Notes: generated by a model not told the origin, from the sequence alone. A DNA stretch of 64,000 nt from Diogma glabrata (GCA_963693315.1 OY856186.1:230926532-230990531), one strand, 5' to 3'. Shown: positions 39,978-51,963, counted from the stretch's first letter. A program made the numbers and translations.

Positions 39978-41121
39978 ATGGATGAGCTGCTAAAGGATTT
40001 TTTCAAGCTTCAGGTACAGGCAATGGAAAAAATGAAAGATGAAATTTCTAAGTTCGCTGTTATAGCAAGACCAGCTACACTTACGGAAGGAGCCACAATT
40101 CCTTTTCCAAGACCACTTCAAGTTGATAATGATGACTTGCTAAAAGAAAAGTTTGATCTCTTTATATCCAATTGGGAAACATACCAGATTGCTACTGGAA
40201 TGGACGAATGGGATGCTGATAGAAATCAACAAAAAGTCAATATTTTATGGTCAATGATTGGTAGTGCTGCAAAATTGAAATATAATAACTTTGGATTAAC
40301 AGTTGCAGATAAAGTTGATGCTGAAAGTATGATACAAAAGATAAGTGAAAAAATTATTTTTAAAAAGCATGCTATGTATGAAAGATGGCTTTTTCATACA
40401 TGTAATCAATTAGATAATGAGTCAGTTGATCAATATTTAATTAGATTAAATAAAGCTGTTGTGGGATATCAATTTGAACAAATTGATATCGAAACAATAA
40501 AAGATATTATGATTCGTGATCGTATCGCATTTGGTATAAGAGATGAAATGCTTAAAAAGAAGTTCCTTAAAGAAGATTCAAGCAGGCTGACTTACAGGCT
40601 AGTTATCAAACAATGTAAGATTAACGAAGCAACTGAGGATAGATTTAAATCTTTACATGAAGCTGAGATTAAAGATGAAAAGTCAGTGCAAAAGATTAAT
40701 ACAAGATTTGATAAAACAAATAGAAGATGTAAATTTTGTGCAGGTACACATACTTTTGAAAAAAATGTTTGTCCAGCTATTAAGAAAGAGTGTACTCTAT
40801 GTCATAAAAAAGGACATTTTGAAAAATGTTGTTATCAAAAAACGTATAACAGCAAAAACAGAAGTTTCAAACGACAACAAGTTCATGCGATTGAAGCTAA
40901 TTTTGAAAACACCGATGATGACGATAATTCAAATATCCTAGAAATTATATGTATTTCAGGTAGCTCAAAGCATAGTAACGTTAAAGCCAAGCTTAAAATG
41001 AAATTTGGAGATATATGGAAATATGTCGATTGCGATTTAGACACTGGAGCTGAAGTTTGTATAATAGGTTTCCGATATTTGAAAGAAATGTTAAATGGGC
41101 ACACTCCAAAATTATCAAAAT
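39978..41121 (+). CDS. Ty3/gypsy gag and start of protease (interrupted)
   Basis: Starts at ATG 39978 (MDELLKDFFKLQ). The gag core holds FDLFISNWETYQIATG and later YDLIxRLNKAV-like helices. Two zinc-binding stretches follow (CKFCAGTHTFEKNVCPA and CTLCHKKGHFEKCC, residues about 252-284). The protease active site LDTGAEVCIIG lies at about residues 353-363. The host frame stops being gypsy at about 41121, where a 161-bp TIR element intrudes. The annotated frame then runs into the insert and stops at 41205. The product is a capsid/nucleocapsid-like RNA-binding precursor. The element is defective. Confidence 0.85.
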
Positions 41122-41123
41122 CT

Positions 41124-41283
41124 GGGTGGTTGTTTTGTAGTGTTATCTCACTAGGTGAGATAAAAAGTGGGACAAAATATTCGTCTTTGATCGATTATAT
41201 TAGATAAATGAAATCATTTAAACATAATTTTTTTATCTCACTATTTATCTCACATAGTGAGGTAACACTACAAAATAGCCACC
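41124..41283. mobile_element. Small TIR element in the gypsy protease region
   Basis: GGGTGGTTGTTTTGTAGTGT at 41124 and its near complement ACACTACAAAATAGCCACC ending at 41283. The TIRs are about 40 bp with a few mismatches and repeated TATCTCAC motifs. A 2-bp CT flank on each side (41122-41123, 41284-41285) is the best-fitting duplication. Removing it restores the expected protease spacing. Confidence 0.7.
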
Positions 41284-41285
41284 CT

Positions 41286-44122
41286 GAATGTAAACTTAAA
41301 GCGTTTAGTGGCAACAAAATATATGTTCAAGGCGTTACTAATATCCTGTGTGAACGGAAGGGTCAGAAATACTACATAGTTTTTCATGTAGTAAATGTCG
41401 ATTATGGTCCCTTGCTGTCAGAAAATGCTTGTATAAAATTAGGATTCATCAAATATTGTAAAAAGGTTGAAACTAGCGTCAAAGGTAAGATATGTTCTAA
41501 AAAAGCGGAAACATTAATTGCGAAATATGAAGATGTATTTCAAGGTTATGGGAAATTAGATGGCAATGTTGAATTAGAGGTGGATAATAATGTTCCAGCA
41601 GTTATTCAAAAAGCTAGAACAATACCGGTAAATTTAAAAGAAAGTTTAAAAACAGAGTTAGATCATCTAGAAAAAAATCTGAAAACACAGATTGGGTGAG
41701 TAATTTATTAATGGTTAAAAAAGCAGATTCTATTCGTATTTGTATAGATCCAGTACCACTGAATAAAGCTCTCAAAAGACCAAACCGCCAGTTTACTACT
41801 ATTGAGGAAATACTTCCAAAGTTGGGGAAAGCTAAAGTTTTTTCAACAGTAGATACAAAGAAAGGATTTTGGCATTTGTCGCTTACAGAAGCAAGCAGTA
41901 AGTTAACATGCTTTTGGACACCCTTTGGTCGTTACCGATGGCTAAGGCTACCGTTTGGTGTATCACCAGCACCAGAATTATTTCAAATGAAAATGGCGGA
42001 TGACATTTTAATTTTTGGTTGTGGAGATACGATAGAGGAAGCTTTAATTACAACGATAATCAAGAAAAATTGCTTCAAAGATGTCAAGAAAAAAATTGCA
42101 AGCTAAATAAGGCGAAACTGACGCTATGTCTGGAATCGGTTTTACGGGTTTAATTTTACAACTGCAGGTTTACGTGCTGATGATTCCAAAATTGATGCAA
42201 TTAAAAACATGGCTACTCCTGTAAATAAACAAGACTTACAACGATTCCTTGGCATGATTAATTACCTAAGTCGTTTTATTAAAAAAATAAGTTCAGAATC
42301 AATTTATTTACGCAAATTAATAAGGGATAAAACACCATGGCAATGGGGAGAAGAAGAACAATAAGAATACCAAAAATTAAAAACTATGATTTGCGATATT
42401 CATACATTTAAATATTATGAGTTAAATCAACCAATAGTCTTGGAATGTGATTCATCTTCAACAGGACTAGGAGCAGTGATTTTTCAAAACAATCTAGTAG
42501 TTGCATACGCATCAAGAACGTTAACAAAAGCAGAGCGCAACTACGCTATGATAGAAAAGGAGTTACTAGCAATTGTGTTTGCGTGTGTTAGGTTTGATCA
42601 GTTGATTGTTGGAAGCTGTGGCGCAACAGTTAAAACAGATCACAAGCCACTTATTCCAATTTTTAAAGAAAAGATTACAGTTGATGCTCATGATATTACA
42701 ACGTTATAATTTGAATGTTGAATATATCGATGGTAAACAAAATATGGTCGCAGATGCATTATCCCGTGCTACTCTTAACAGCAAAGATAATGATTTCGCA
42801 AATGAAAATAGTAAAAGTACCATTTAACAGATCACAAAATATGAGAAATATATTAAATCGGTCAGGTTAATAGACAGGCTTAACATAACCGACGAAAGGA
42901 TAGACCAGATAAGAAAAGAAACAAAAAACGAGTCTGCACTACAAAAAGTTGTGTCTTTTATATATCATGGATGGCCTAGGTATATTCGTGATGCTGATGA
43001 AGATGTAAAAATTTATTTTAAATTCCGAAACGAACTTTCTGTTCAAGATGGGTTAGTATTCAGAAAAGATAATTTGCTGATACCAGTAAAACTTCGAGAC
43101 CTTCTAGTTGATAAAGTTCATTTAAGTCATAGCGGGATCGAAAATACGATAAAGCTAGCAAAAAGAAGTATTTTTTGGCCAGGGATGAACCAGCAAATAA
43201 CAAAAAGAGTAACATCGTGTAAAACATGTGCTAAATATTCCAGTTCGCAACAAAAGCTGCCAATGATGTCTCACGAGATTCCAATATATCCTTGGCAATA
43301 TGTTTCGATGGATATATTTTTCCAAGAATATCAAGGAGTGAACAACAAAATACTCGTCATAGCAGATCATTACTCAGATATGTTTGAGTGTGATTTTTTG
43401 AAAGATTTAACTCCCAAATCAGTTATTGATATCATGAAACAACATTTTGCACGACATGGTGTTCCAGAAATAGTAAAATCAGATAACGGTACACATTTTG
43501 TGAACAAACAAATGCAACAATTTTCAAAATTATATGATTTTAAACACGTTACATCTTCGCCTTACCACCAACAAGGAAACGGCAAGGCGGAAGCGTCTGT
43601 TAAGATTGCAAAACAAATATTACTCAAAGCAAACGAAGAAAATCAAGATTTCTGGTGGATGCTTCTTCATCGGAGAAATACGCCAAACAAAATAGATTCA
43701 AGTCCAGCACAAAGGTGCTTTTCAAGGAAAACCAGAAACAGTATTCCAGCTATTCCAGAACAATATAAACCAGAAATAGTTCCAAACGTTAATGAAAATA
43801 TAGAGATATGAAGACGAAAAGCTAAACTATATTATGATCGAAAAACAAAAGATCTTCCAGATTTACTGATTGGTCAAAACGTGATGGTCCAATTGCGTCC
43901 AGGTACAAATGCTCTTTGGTTACAAGGTGTGGTGTCTTCAAAAACATCAGATAGATCATACCTGGTAAAAGTAAGTAACATTCCATATAGGCGAGATAGG
44001 GTTCACATCAAAACCGTTCCTGAAGGACAATATGAACCCTTTGATAATACGATTAATACAGAGCAAGGCAGTTACACGCAGAAATCGGCAAATACACCAC
44101 AAGAAGATGAAGAAAAGGAAGT
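41286..44122 (+). pseudogene. Ty3/gypsy pol: end of protease, RT, RNase H, integrase
   Basis: Reads across several frames. The protease/linker ends in AFSGNKIYVQGV and FHVVNVDYGPLLSE. RT fragments are IRICIDPVPLNKALKR, STVDTKKGFWHLSL, FGRYRWLRLPFGVSPAPELF and MADDILIFG, with an in-frame deletion between PELFQ and the ADD motif and frame changes near 41695 and 42100. RNase H reads VLECDSSSTGLGAVIF, SRTLTKAERNYAMIEKELLA and KTDHKPL. Integrase has HLSHSGIENTIKLAKRSIFW with CKTCAKY (zinc), then SMDIFF, KSDNGTHFVN and GKAEASVKIAK (the D, D, E acids). Stops at about 42362, 42827 and 43810 also break it. The ADDIL variant resembles K02A2.6-like/Mag-type gypsy elements. Confidence 0.85.
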
Positions 44123-45839
44123 CAGTAACATAAACTGACCAGAGCCAAATCACTAAAATGTGGGACAAAATGGGAAAATTCTTCAAAATACTAACTATTT
44201 AGAAATTCTATTGCAAGAACGTGGGACGGTCAAAACGAGCTTGCTAGATTGTTCATAAATTTACTATTTAATTACTATTCATTATTTAATGCTTTCCATT
44301 ACTTTTTGTTTACTATTTAATTCTTCAAAAAATTCTTTTATTTTAATTGGACATTTCTCAACCATTAGAAAATATCCATTAAGGTGTTTGTACATTCAAA
44401 ATTCTTTCTAGTGCTGGCATTAATGCCAGCTAGCGAGTTCCATTGTATGTGATATATGCTTGTTTGTTAATTCCGCATTACTTTTGTCGCAGAAGTCCTC
44501 CAACAATAACCATACATTTTTTTAACCCTACCATTTGCATCAACTAGTTTTAAATCAGCAGCAGTTTTTATTGCTTTATTTAACCTTTTCAATAGTCCAT
44601 AGAACCAACCAACCTGATGAAGGAAGACCTGTGTTACCGCCCAAGGGCAGTAGCAGAGTTCCTGAATTTGGACTTGGAGCCGGAAGAATAGCACCACATT
44701 TCGTCGCTACAACAACAACATTGCATAATTTAAAATATGGACTGCGAATCCAATACCCAATACATTCTGGTTCAAATTCGAGATTAGCTTGCTTAAAACA
44801 TTTTTTACACCTTGACGTGACACACCACTAAAACACGAGTACCAAGTTATCCTGTACCTGTTATCAGCGCAAACTACAACTTTTTGTCAATCTTAAATTT
44901 TTTCAAATTTTTCAAGAATGTATTCTGATGTTTGTTCGAATGCTCAGGTAAAGAAGAAAATTCCAACAATCTAACCTTTACTCTGTCGTGCTCTCTAAAA
45001 TATCGATTTTGATCGATAATATTTCTATTTCCTTATGATTCAATGCATCAGCATAAACCGTGGAAAAATTTGCAATAGACAAATCTAGTTTTAGTTGGTT
45101 CAGAACATGATCCATTGAACATTTTTTAATTATGGCTTCTGATTTTGTTGTGGCACATATATATTTGTCTTCGAATAACGATTGAATTAGTGTACATTGT
45201 GCAATCTATCGATCGAAAGCTTTGGTTGTGGTAAATCGGAAGGAGAAAACGGCTTCCGCAAGAGTAATATTTCTTTCAGTTTTTCAAATTTCTAATTTCT
45301 AATTTTATTGTAGCACAAAACTTTTGTTACACAAGTAAAGACTGCAAAACAACTGAAACAATTTATTTTAATTTTACTAAATAATTAATATCCTTTCTGT
45401 ATTCTGTATTACTACCTCTTGTTCTGTCTTTTACAAATCTATACTATTTATCAAGTTTTCATGCTGCTTACTTTGTGTGTTTTTTATTGAGAAAAAAATT
45501 ATAACAATTAGAAAATTATAATTTTACTTTTGAGCTACCGAGTTAAAGTGTGTTTTAAACAGAGTTTCTAACGCTCCTTATATCATTCATTCCTTTACTC
45601 TGTTCTTTCAGAGCGCGTAAAAAAAATATAGCACTCCCAAATACTGCAGGAGTGAAATACTGCAGGAGTGAAAATAATAAAATATCATTCTTGCTCCTAA
45701 ATTGAAATAAATATTTCCTTTCTTTCATATACTCAAACCTTTTATTTTTGCTTCAAATTTAATGCTTTCAAACGTAAAAAATATATAATGTACGCATGGA
45801 GGGATCTGTTTTTATTAATTTGTTAATTTTTTTCTATTT

Positions 45840-46470
45840 TTTGATCCACGGGTGTGACAACCCCGCGTACTCCAGTCCCTGCTATTGGCATATGAGTTAA
45901 CATGAGATATCACATACCACTGGCAATAGCAGTGAGATATCACTAGCCAAGGTAATATCTTAGGGGTGCTGGCGGATGAACTGTATTCAGTCAACGGTAG
46001 CACTCTCAATCTTAGCTAATTAATATTCCTTGATGCTGGAACGCTGTAGCTTGCTCGAAGAAACGAGCCTTCATATAACTATATATCTGAGCTTTAATCA
46101 TTGAAAAATATACTGCGACCCATAATCAAGGATTATGCCATTAGCTGGACTATTGGCAAACCAATTTTAGTTTTGTTCCTGCAAATTTTTAAAACAAATT
46201 TGCTTTTTATCTCTTATTTTATTTTTATTTTTCCTATCCTATCACGAAATATTGGCCTGTGTCATATTTTATATGTGATAGGATTTATGGTTTAGTTATC
46301 CATTATTTAACAAAAAAATATTAAAAAAAAAACAAAAAAAAACAGATTTGCGTCCATTAACATCCTTAGATCGCATGTTGTTGTGGGACTTTGGTCTTAA
46401 AAGGTTTTTATGTGTTGTTGTGACACATATTGTAATGCCTACTACACATCACATTTTATTAAAAAAAAAA
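45840..46470 (-). repeat. Dispersed hairpin-bearing repeat, copy 4
   Basis: Inverted relative to copies 1-3. The hairpin block at 45850-46020 (GGTGTGACAACCCCGCGTAC, GCATATGAGTTAACATGAGA, CCACTGGCAATAGCAGTGAG) is followed by the CACGAAATATTGGCC block (46230) and the arm GCGTCCATTAACATCC...CACATTTTATT (46346-46460). Because it carries all three blocks it gives the best view of the family layout. Confidence 0.7.
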
Positions 46471-46759
46471 AAAAAATTCTTGTGAATGATTTGTTCAACT
46501 ATGCATGTATTGTTGGAAAAATGAATATAAAGGATGACGAGAGGTTACTATTTTTTTCCAAAGGAGTGAAATTTAAAAAACAAAAATTTTACTCTTACAA
46601 GTAAGAACGATTTTCAAATTATATACATTTTAATTTATGAATATTATTTTAAAGGGTTGAAATGAGTGCTTGAATAAAATAAAATTGTTAGTTGTTTTAT
46701 GCTTCACAATGATATAAAGTTGTTATAATATCTAGGATACGCTATATATAAACACATGC

Positions 46760-47045
46760 ATAACAACCGGGGCGTTATGAGAGGGCATTATGAATTCATA
46801 ACGCCCGCTATTAAGACGTTTAAAAACTAAATAAAATTATGTTTACTGTAGTTTTATCTTAGATTTTCTTAGATTTTAGCTTATTAACTGAAGCTTATTA
46901 AGTGAAGCTTAGCTTATTAAGCTAAGCTTATTGAGCTTATTAAGCTTATTAAGTGAAGCATCCATCCCTCGGAGGCACACGGGCTAGATTACGTCGCTTT
47001 CCGGGCGCAATAACCTACAGAACGCGCTTGGTACATAAATAGCTA
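46760..47045. repeat. Small palindrome and AAGCTTATT-rich repeat cluster
   Basis: GGGCATTATGAATTCATAACGCCC (around 46785-46808) is a near-perfect inverted repeat. Some 70 bp further on, GCTTATTAAG-type motifs recur about eight times (46872-46957), then a GC-richer stretch (46960-47040). It lies inside the 8-bp-duplication element. Function unknown. Confidence 0.5.
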
Positions 47046-47594
47046 TTTATGTTATAAAAATTTAAATGTTTTAAATGTACAAATTCATTTATAAAGAGAA
47101 ATGAATCTTTTTAAGTAAAATATTTTGTATTTTATTTTTCCTAATATACTTTCGATCTCTCGTACATACTCAGGGAAGATATTTCTATAAATAAAAAAGC
47201 TTCTTCACGGAGAGATCTCTTAGAGATCGAAAGATATTTGCAAAATAAAATGCAAATTATTGAAGTGAAAAAGACTGAGTTAAGTATTTCTATGAAAATT
47301 ATAGTTAATTATAGTTACATTTCAGTAAAAAAAATATTGCACTGGTTTGTTCTCTCAATAGTTAAATTAACGTTAATAAACATTATAGAAACTGCAAGGA
47401 AAAACTATGAAGCCATAGCTTTGACTAAAATATTGCGAAAACTTTACGTAGATATAATGTTTTTTCATTATTTGCAAATGTTGTGGAAATATTTATTTCG
47501 TAGGACGCTTCGTGGGACAGATTTCTCCGAGGGACAACGCAATGAAATGTGGGACATTTCCACGCAGCGTGGGTCTGGTCAATTTACAGTAACA

Positions 47595-47704
47595 CACCAA
47601 TAAGTCTCCTTGAATCAACAATATCAAACGAAGGTATAAGTAGAACTCGACCAAAACGAGTTATAAAAGTTCCAGAGAAATTCAAAGATTATGATTGTAG
47701 CTAA
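47595..47704 (+). pseudogene. Final codons of the Ty3/gypsy pol
   Basis: After the 8-bp duplication the frame resumes with RTRPKRVIKVPEKFKDYD and stops at 47702. A basic R-P-K/R stretch followed by P-x-K/R-F/Y-K-D-Y is the usual end of insect gypsy pol proteins. This shows that the element at 44131-47586 entered pol close to its end. Confidence 0.7.
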
Positions 47705-47848
47705 TCTATAAATTTTCTGTATTGATGTTAATAATTTTTGTATTGAAGTAACTCACTTTATTTTTATTTTGTAGTACAAATTTGTAATGAATTAGTTAAA
47801 TTAGTTTTTGAATTAGTTAACGTAATTAATTTAAGAAAGAAAGGGAGA

Positions 47849-48048
47849 TGTCATATATTTAAATATATTTATCTGAATGGAAAGGCTTATACATTTTATG
47901 TTAATAATGACAGCTGACATTCTTAAGATGGCAGCTCGATATAGTGCTTTGTTATATTTTAATCGATGTTAAACTTGGAAATTAAATAAACGATTATAAC
48001 AAAACAACCCACTTAAAGTTTTATTGTGATTTAACCAGAATCACTACA
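47849..48048 (+). repeat. 3' LTR of the Ty3/gypsy element
   Basis: 200 bp, TGTCATATATTT to GAATCACTACA. Preceded by a purine tract and followed by CAATT, the target duplication. It lacks the RTE insertion seen in the 5' LTR and so shows the intact LTR. Confidence 0.92.
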
Positions 48049-48586
48049 CAATTAATATAAAATTATACCATATATTAATTATTAATTATTTTGCAATAAA
48101 TTTGTGAGAAAAGAATGATTGTTTTTCCTTAAAGTTTATATAAAATTTGCAAAATTTTCATAAAACAACATGAGACGTCAAAGTTTGATATTGGAAATAT
48201 GAAATTTTCAATCGCCATTTTATTTCAAATCAATATCAATATTGTATCAATATATATTTTGTTTTATAACTTTGATTCAAACTAAAATAAAATATAGATA
48301 ATTATTCTAAATTTTATAATAATTACATAAATAATCCATAATTAATATTTTATCCTTTAATAATATAATTTTTCATACAAGAATTCAAATAAAAAAATAT
48401 GAAACTTTAAATTATGATTCTTAAGATGACCATGTTTGATGGTCTTACGTTAAGCGGTTTTTTTTTTGACATCTCACAGTTGTGACTGCATACAGAATCG
48501 CATTTAAGAGGTTTTAGTCTTAGCTAAGAGAAAAGTCTTTGCAATGACTATTTTTACATCTGTGAGGGTATGTCAGAATCAGCCTG

Positions 48587-49109
48587 GTAATTATACTATT
48601 ATCAATCCTTACTCCTTAGTTTCAGTAGTGAATGATAAATATATTAGGTCGGCATCCAACCAAATATAGTTTTTTTACGAGCGTCGAAAACAATTTTTTT
48701 TTAAATAAACAAACGATTCATTAGCCGAGCCGTACCTGAAATTTGTAAATGTTTAAGAATTAAAACAATAAATTTCGGCGAGTATGAAAACGAATTCATT
48801 TTTACTACACAACACCTTACATACCAATAGTTTTTTCCTGTTTGTTTAAATTTTGAATGATGATGAAACGAAAAAACCGTTATGCATTCATAAATAATAA
48901 TTGTAATAGAATTAATTCACCCATAAGAAATAGTAGATTTTGAGATAAAAAAGAGATAAAAACACTGAAAAATTAATATTGAATTTTCTTAAAATTTGAT
49001 AAAACCTAAAACAAACAAAGCTAAAATAAATTTGCTTAATTTTGGCGCCTTTTGATCCGGCGCCGGGTGCGGTCGCTCCATTGCGCCCATGGTTTATCCG
49101 GCCCTGCGA
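48587..49109. other. AT-rich intergenic DNA with a GGCGCC repeat block
   Basis: GGCGCCTTTTGATCCGGCGC at 49044 (inverted relative to 19227) belongs to the repeat that precedes the hairpin block. No genes recognised. Confidence 0.4.
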
Positions 49110-49290
49110 GGAAGCATCGTCAAAGAATACCGTTGACTGAATAAAGTTCATCCTCCAGCACCTCTAAGGTATCACCTTGGTTAGTGATAACTCATTGCCA
49201 GTGATATAAGTTATCTCCCGTTAACTCATATGCCAATAGCAGAGACTAGAGTACGCCAGGTTGTCACATCTTTAGATCAGAAATTAAAAA
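49110..49290 (+). repeat. Dispersed hairpin-bearing repeat, copy 5
   Basis: Contains AAAGTTCATCCTCCAGCACC, CACCTTGGTTAGTGATAACT, AACTCATATGCCAATAGCAG and GTACGCCAGGTTGTCACATC, matching copies 1-4 in order. Confidence 0.7.
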
Positions 49291-50014
49291 AATTACAAAT
49301 CAACGAAAACTAAATGCCAGACGCTGGTAGTATCATGTGTGGAACTTTGCATAGTAGCACATTACGCTATATTGTCAAAGCAGACCCGTTCAAACTAAAC
49401 AGAATTGTGTTATAGTTAACCCTGTGTTAATTTGGAAAGTTTTGAATATTGATTGATTTTTGGATGAATATAACCTAAATTTTATATTTTGCCTTAAAGC
49501 TTGTTAAAATGGGTTATAACTTATACGTTATACCCATTTGCTCCACTGCCGTTGCAGTTAAGTTTTTTTATTTCTAGCCATGCTAGTGCCAGCATTTTGC
49601 TTATACAAGCTACTTATAATAATCTTATCTTATTTTTGACATACACACTAAATTCCTTACATTTCAAGTTCAAATTATTATCTTTCAACTTTATCAATTT
49701 TTTATATTATATCCAAATTTTTTGTTTCTGTCTTTAAACAGAAACAATTTATAATTAATATAAAGAAATCAAAGAATATTTAAAAAAAAAAAATAAATAT
49801 TTACTTAAAATTATAAAAGAATAAAAACATGTTGTCATTTCCCGGATATTCATATATTTTGTCAATTGATACAAAATTTTCAAAATAACAAAAATGTTGA
49901 GATAATGATTAACAGGTAAATTTCACATTAAATCAATCTAATAAATACAACAAAACAATAATGTCAATAGTATGTCGACAATTGAAACCATACATTCAAT
50001 ATTTATTATTTATA
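49291..50014. other. AT-rich intergenic DNA
   Basis: No gene recognised. A 78-codon frame at 49501-49737 is hydrophobic and low in complexity. Without a homologue in mind I leave it out. Confidence 0.4.
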
Positions 50015-51050
50015 CAGTAATACCCCGTTTAACGTCAAGGATGCGTTCCAAAATTCCTTAACGTTATTCAAATCAACGTTAAACGGGGTATGGGTACATT
50101 GCAAAACGATGAGATAGGTGCTTAATTGTTAATTTTCCGTAAATGATTCCTTGTTTTCCATAATTATTAACTGATTAAGTAGAATATTTCGTGCATTTTG
50201 ATCTTAAATTCATATATTAAGCAGATTTTCGATTTTAAGATACTGTAGAGTTGCCGTAGAGTTTGAACTAGGTGAAAACATTTTGTGTCAGTTTTGCGTC
50301 TGTGGGGTGAAATTCGTACGCAACGAGCTTGTTGATCATGTTGGCATGCCAGATTCAATCAAATGCTTTTTAGATATCTAATGCGATTACGTACGTTTCA
50401 CCACCTTTTTCAAGTATGCTGTGCCAAAAATGAGCTACATATTTTAATAGATCGGTTGTTGATCCTTTGTTTCTAAAACCGTATTGGCTGTCAGATATCA
50501 AATTGTTGTCTTCCAAAAATTAGATATTGGGAACGATTTAAGGAATTTTTGTTATGGATCGAAATATTAAATAATCTACGTTTGTTTCTAAAGACCTATT
50601 TGGCTGCCTTAGGAAATAAATATTTTTGTTGGGATTTCATTATTGAGAAGAGAACGAATTTATTGATACCGAATTGAATGGTTTCAATAAAGTTTTGGGC
50701 AGAAACATTTACATCGTCAGTATAAAAACAATGACGATTATTTAATTTTGTTTTAAATAGTAGACGCAACTATTATACAAGTAGAGATATTTATAAAAAT
50801 ATAGAACTATTAATTTTTCTTGTTTTGTAAAACTTTTCAAAGTCACTGATTAACTTAGTTAATTAAAATTAAAAATGTTGATTAAATTCGCAAGAATAAA
50901 TAATTTAAGAGAATATTTTGTTTGTTTCTTGACAATTCGCAAAAAAATTTGTTTTCATTTTCTTAAAATTTTCAAAAAAAATTTATAAATTTGGAATAAC
51001 GTTAAAGTGAATCAACGTTAAACGGGGTAACGTTATACGAGGTCTGACTG
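50015..51050. mobile_element. pogo/Tigger-like element with TA duplication
   Basis: CAGTAATACCCCGTTTAACG at 50015 and the inverse at the right (CAACGTTAAACGGGGTAACG ... GAGGTCTGACTG, to 51050) are flanked by TA on both sides. Ends of the CAGTnnnACCCCG...AACG type are typical of pogo/Tigger elements. AACGTTAAACGGGG motifs recur inside both ends. No pogo transposase is present. The interior is partly made of a LINE fragment. Confidence 0.75.
50230..50560 (-). pseudogene. LINE reverse-transcriptase fragment inside the pogo-like element
   Basis: On the minus strand: SDSQYGFRNKGSTTDLLKYV, ETYVIALDI, then after a stop KAFD, and HANMINKLVAYEF. This is the QYGFRxxxST...ALDxxKAFDxxWH motif pair of Jockey/I/CR1-like reverse transcriptases. 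At least two stops are present. It was either captured by the DNA element or inserted in it. Confidence 0.7.
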
Positions 51051-51963
51051 TATAATAATTTATTCGAATTAATCATACGTCCTACATCCAACCATTAACA
51101 ATAAGTCCATCAAAAGAAAACTAAAAAACTCAATTATCTCATTAAAAACAACAACAAAAAAAATTGTTGAATAAAATTGACGCAATAACAAAATATGTAC
51201 ATTGTACATACATATATTTTGTCTTTTTGACCAAATCAATAGTCGAAATTACAATAATTACACAAAAAAATACCCGACTGTAAGATAAATTCGTACCGAA
51301 ATTTATACATATTTATATATTATTGAATTGACGACATATCAATGGAATCGTTTTATTATTAAATATTGGAATCCAAATAAAAAAAATTCCCACAAAGTAA
51401 AATTATATTTTTTTTATCTTTAAATTATTTTGTTAGTAAATATTTAATTAAGATGAAACTAAAAACAAAAAAACATCAATTAAAAATAAATTTTTAATGT
51501 TAAATAAAATTATTATATTATACAATTGTGATGAGGAGGAGGGTTAGACATCAAAATCAATTTATTTAGGTACGATTTTTTTAGTGTAAATATTTAGTTA
51601 TAATTTTAATTTATATTTACCGATAAAACCGCAACAATGTCGTTTTCAAATTATGTATTAATAAATTATTAGAATAAAATCATGACTTATTCCAATAACA
51701 AAAAAATTTAAACGTCCAATTTAAATTTATTTTGAAGATTATCCTATATTGGCATTCCAATACTTATAGCGTAAACTCGTTCGAATCCTTATGTGTTCGA
51801 ATTCTACAAAAAAATAAGTTTTTTTGGACTTCTTTTCCGCTCCCATTTGTCTGTTCGATGCTCGAAAAAAAAGTTGACAAGAAAAAAATTGCGCCTTTTG
51901 AGGGTCTTTATTTTGCACTTTTTGACTTTTTCTCAAGAGCCGATGCAAAAATGTTGGCTTGTA
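51051..51963. other. AT-rich intergenic DNA
   Basis: No gene or RNA recognised. Confidence 0.4.

Larger units (their letters stand above)
44131..47586. mobile_element. 3.46-kb DNA element with 8-bp target duplication, inserted near the end of gypsy pol
   Basis: CAGTAACA occurs at 44123-44130 and 47587-47594. Directly inside are TAAACTGACCAGAGCCA and, at the other end, the inverse of TAAATTGACCAGACCCA. An 8-bp duplication points to the hAT or P superfamily. No complete transposase is seen. A minus-strand fragment at about 44460-44840 (containing QANLEFEPECIGYWIRSP and GAILPAPSPNSGTLLLP in one frame) may be what is left of a protein I do not recognise. It also contains dispersed repeat copy 4. 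The gypsy frame continues across the duplication once the insert is removed. Confidence 0.75.
36428..48048 (+). mobile_element. Ty3/gypsy LTR retrotransposon, degraded and carrying three later insertions
   Basis: The LTRs match (200 bp at 47849-48048; the 5' LTR is split into 36428-36500 and 39691-39818). They begin TGT, end ACTACA and are flanked by the 5-bp duplication CAATT (36423-36427 and 48049-48053). A primer-binding-like TGGTGTCAGGTG follows the 5' LTR at 39819, and a purine tract GAAAGAAAGGGAGA precedes the 3' LTR. Order gag, protease, RT, RNase H, integrase places it in Ty3/gypsy. Frameshifts, stops and a deletion in RT show it is dead. The LTRs differ at several positions, so it is not recent. 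Confidence 0.9.
36017..48586. mobile_element. Outer TIR element that received the Ty3/gypsy insertion
   Basis: CAGGCTGATTCTGA at 36017 and its complement TCAGAATCAGCCTG ending at 48586 bracket the whole stack. Further in, both sides share AAGAGGT, TCTTAGCTA and GCGATTCTGT motifs in inverted order. Without the gypsy element it would be about 950 bp. No reading frame is seen in the outer parts (36017-36427 and 48054-48586). Target duplication is not resolved. Confidence 0.5.

Noticed and set aside
47238..47603. 121-codon frame inside the 8-bp-duplication element
   Set aside because: No recognisable domain. It runs through the end of the element into gypsy sequence, so its C terminus is a junction artefact.
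49501..49737. 78-codon hydrophobic frame
   Set aside because: T-rich DNA naturally encodes Phe/Leu/Ile. No signal, motif or splice support.
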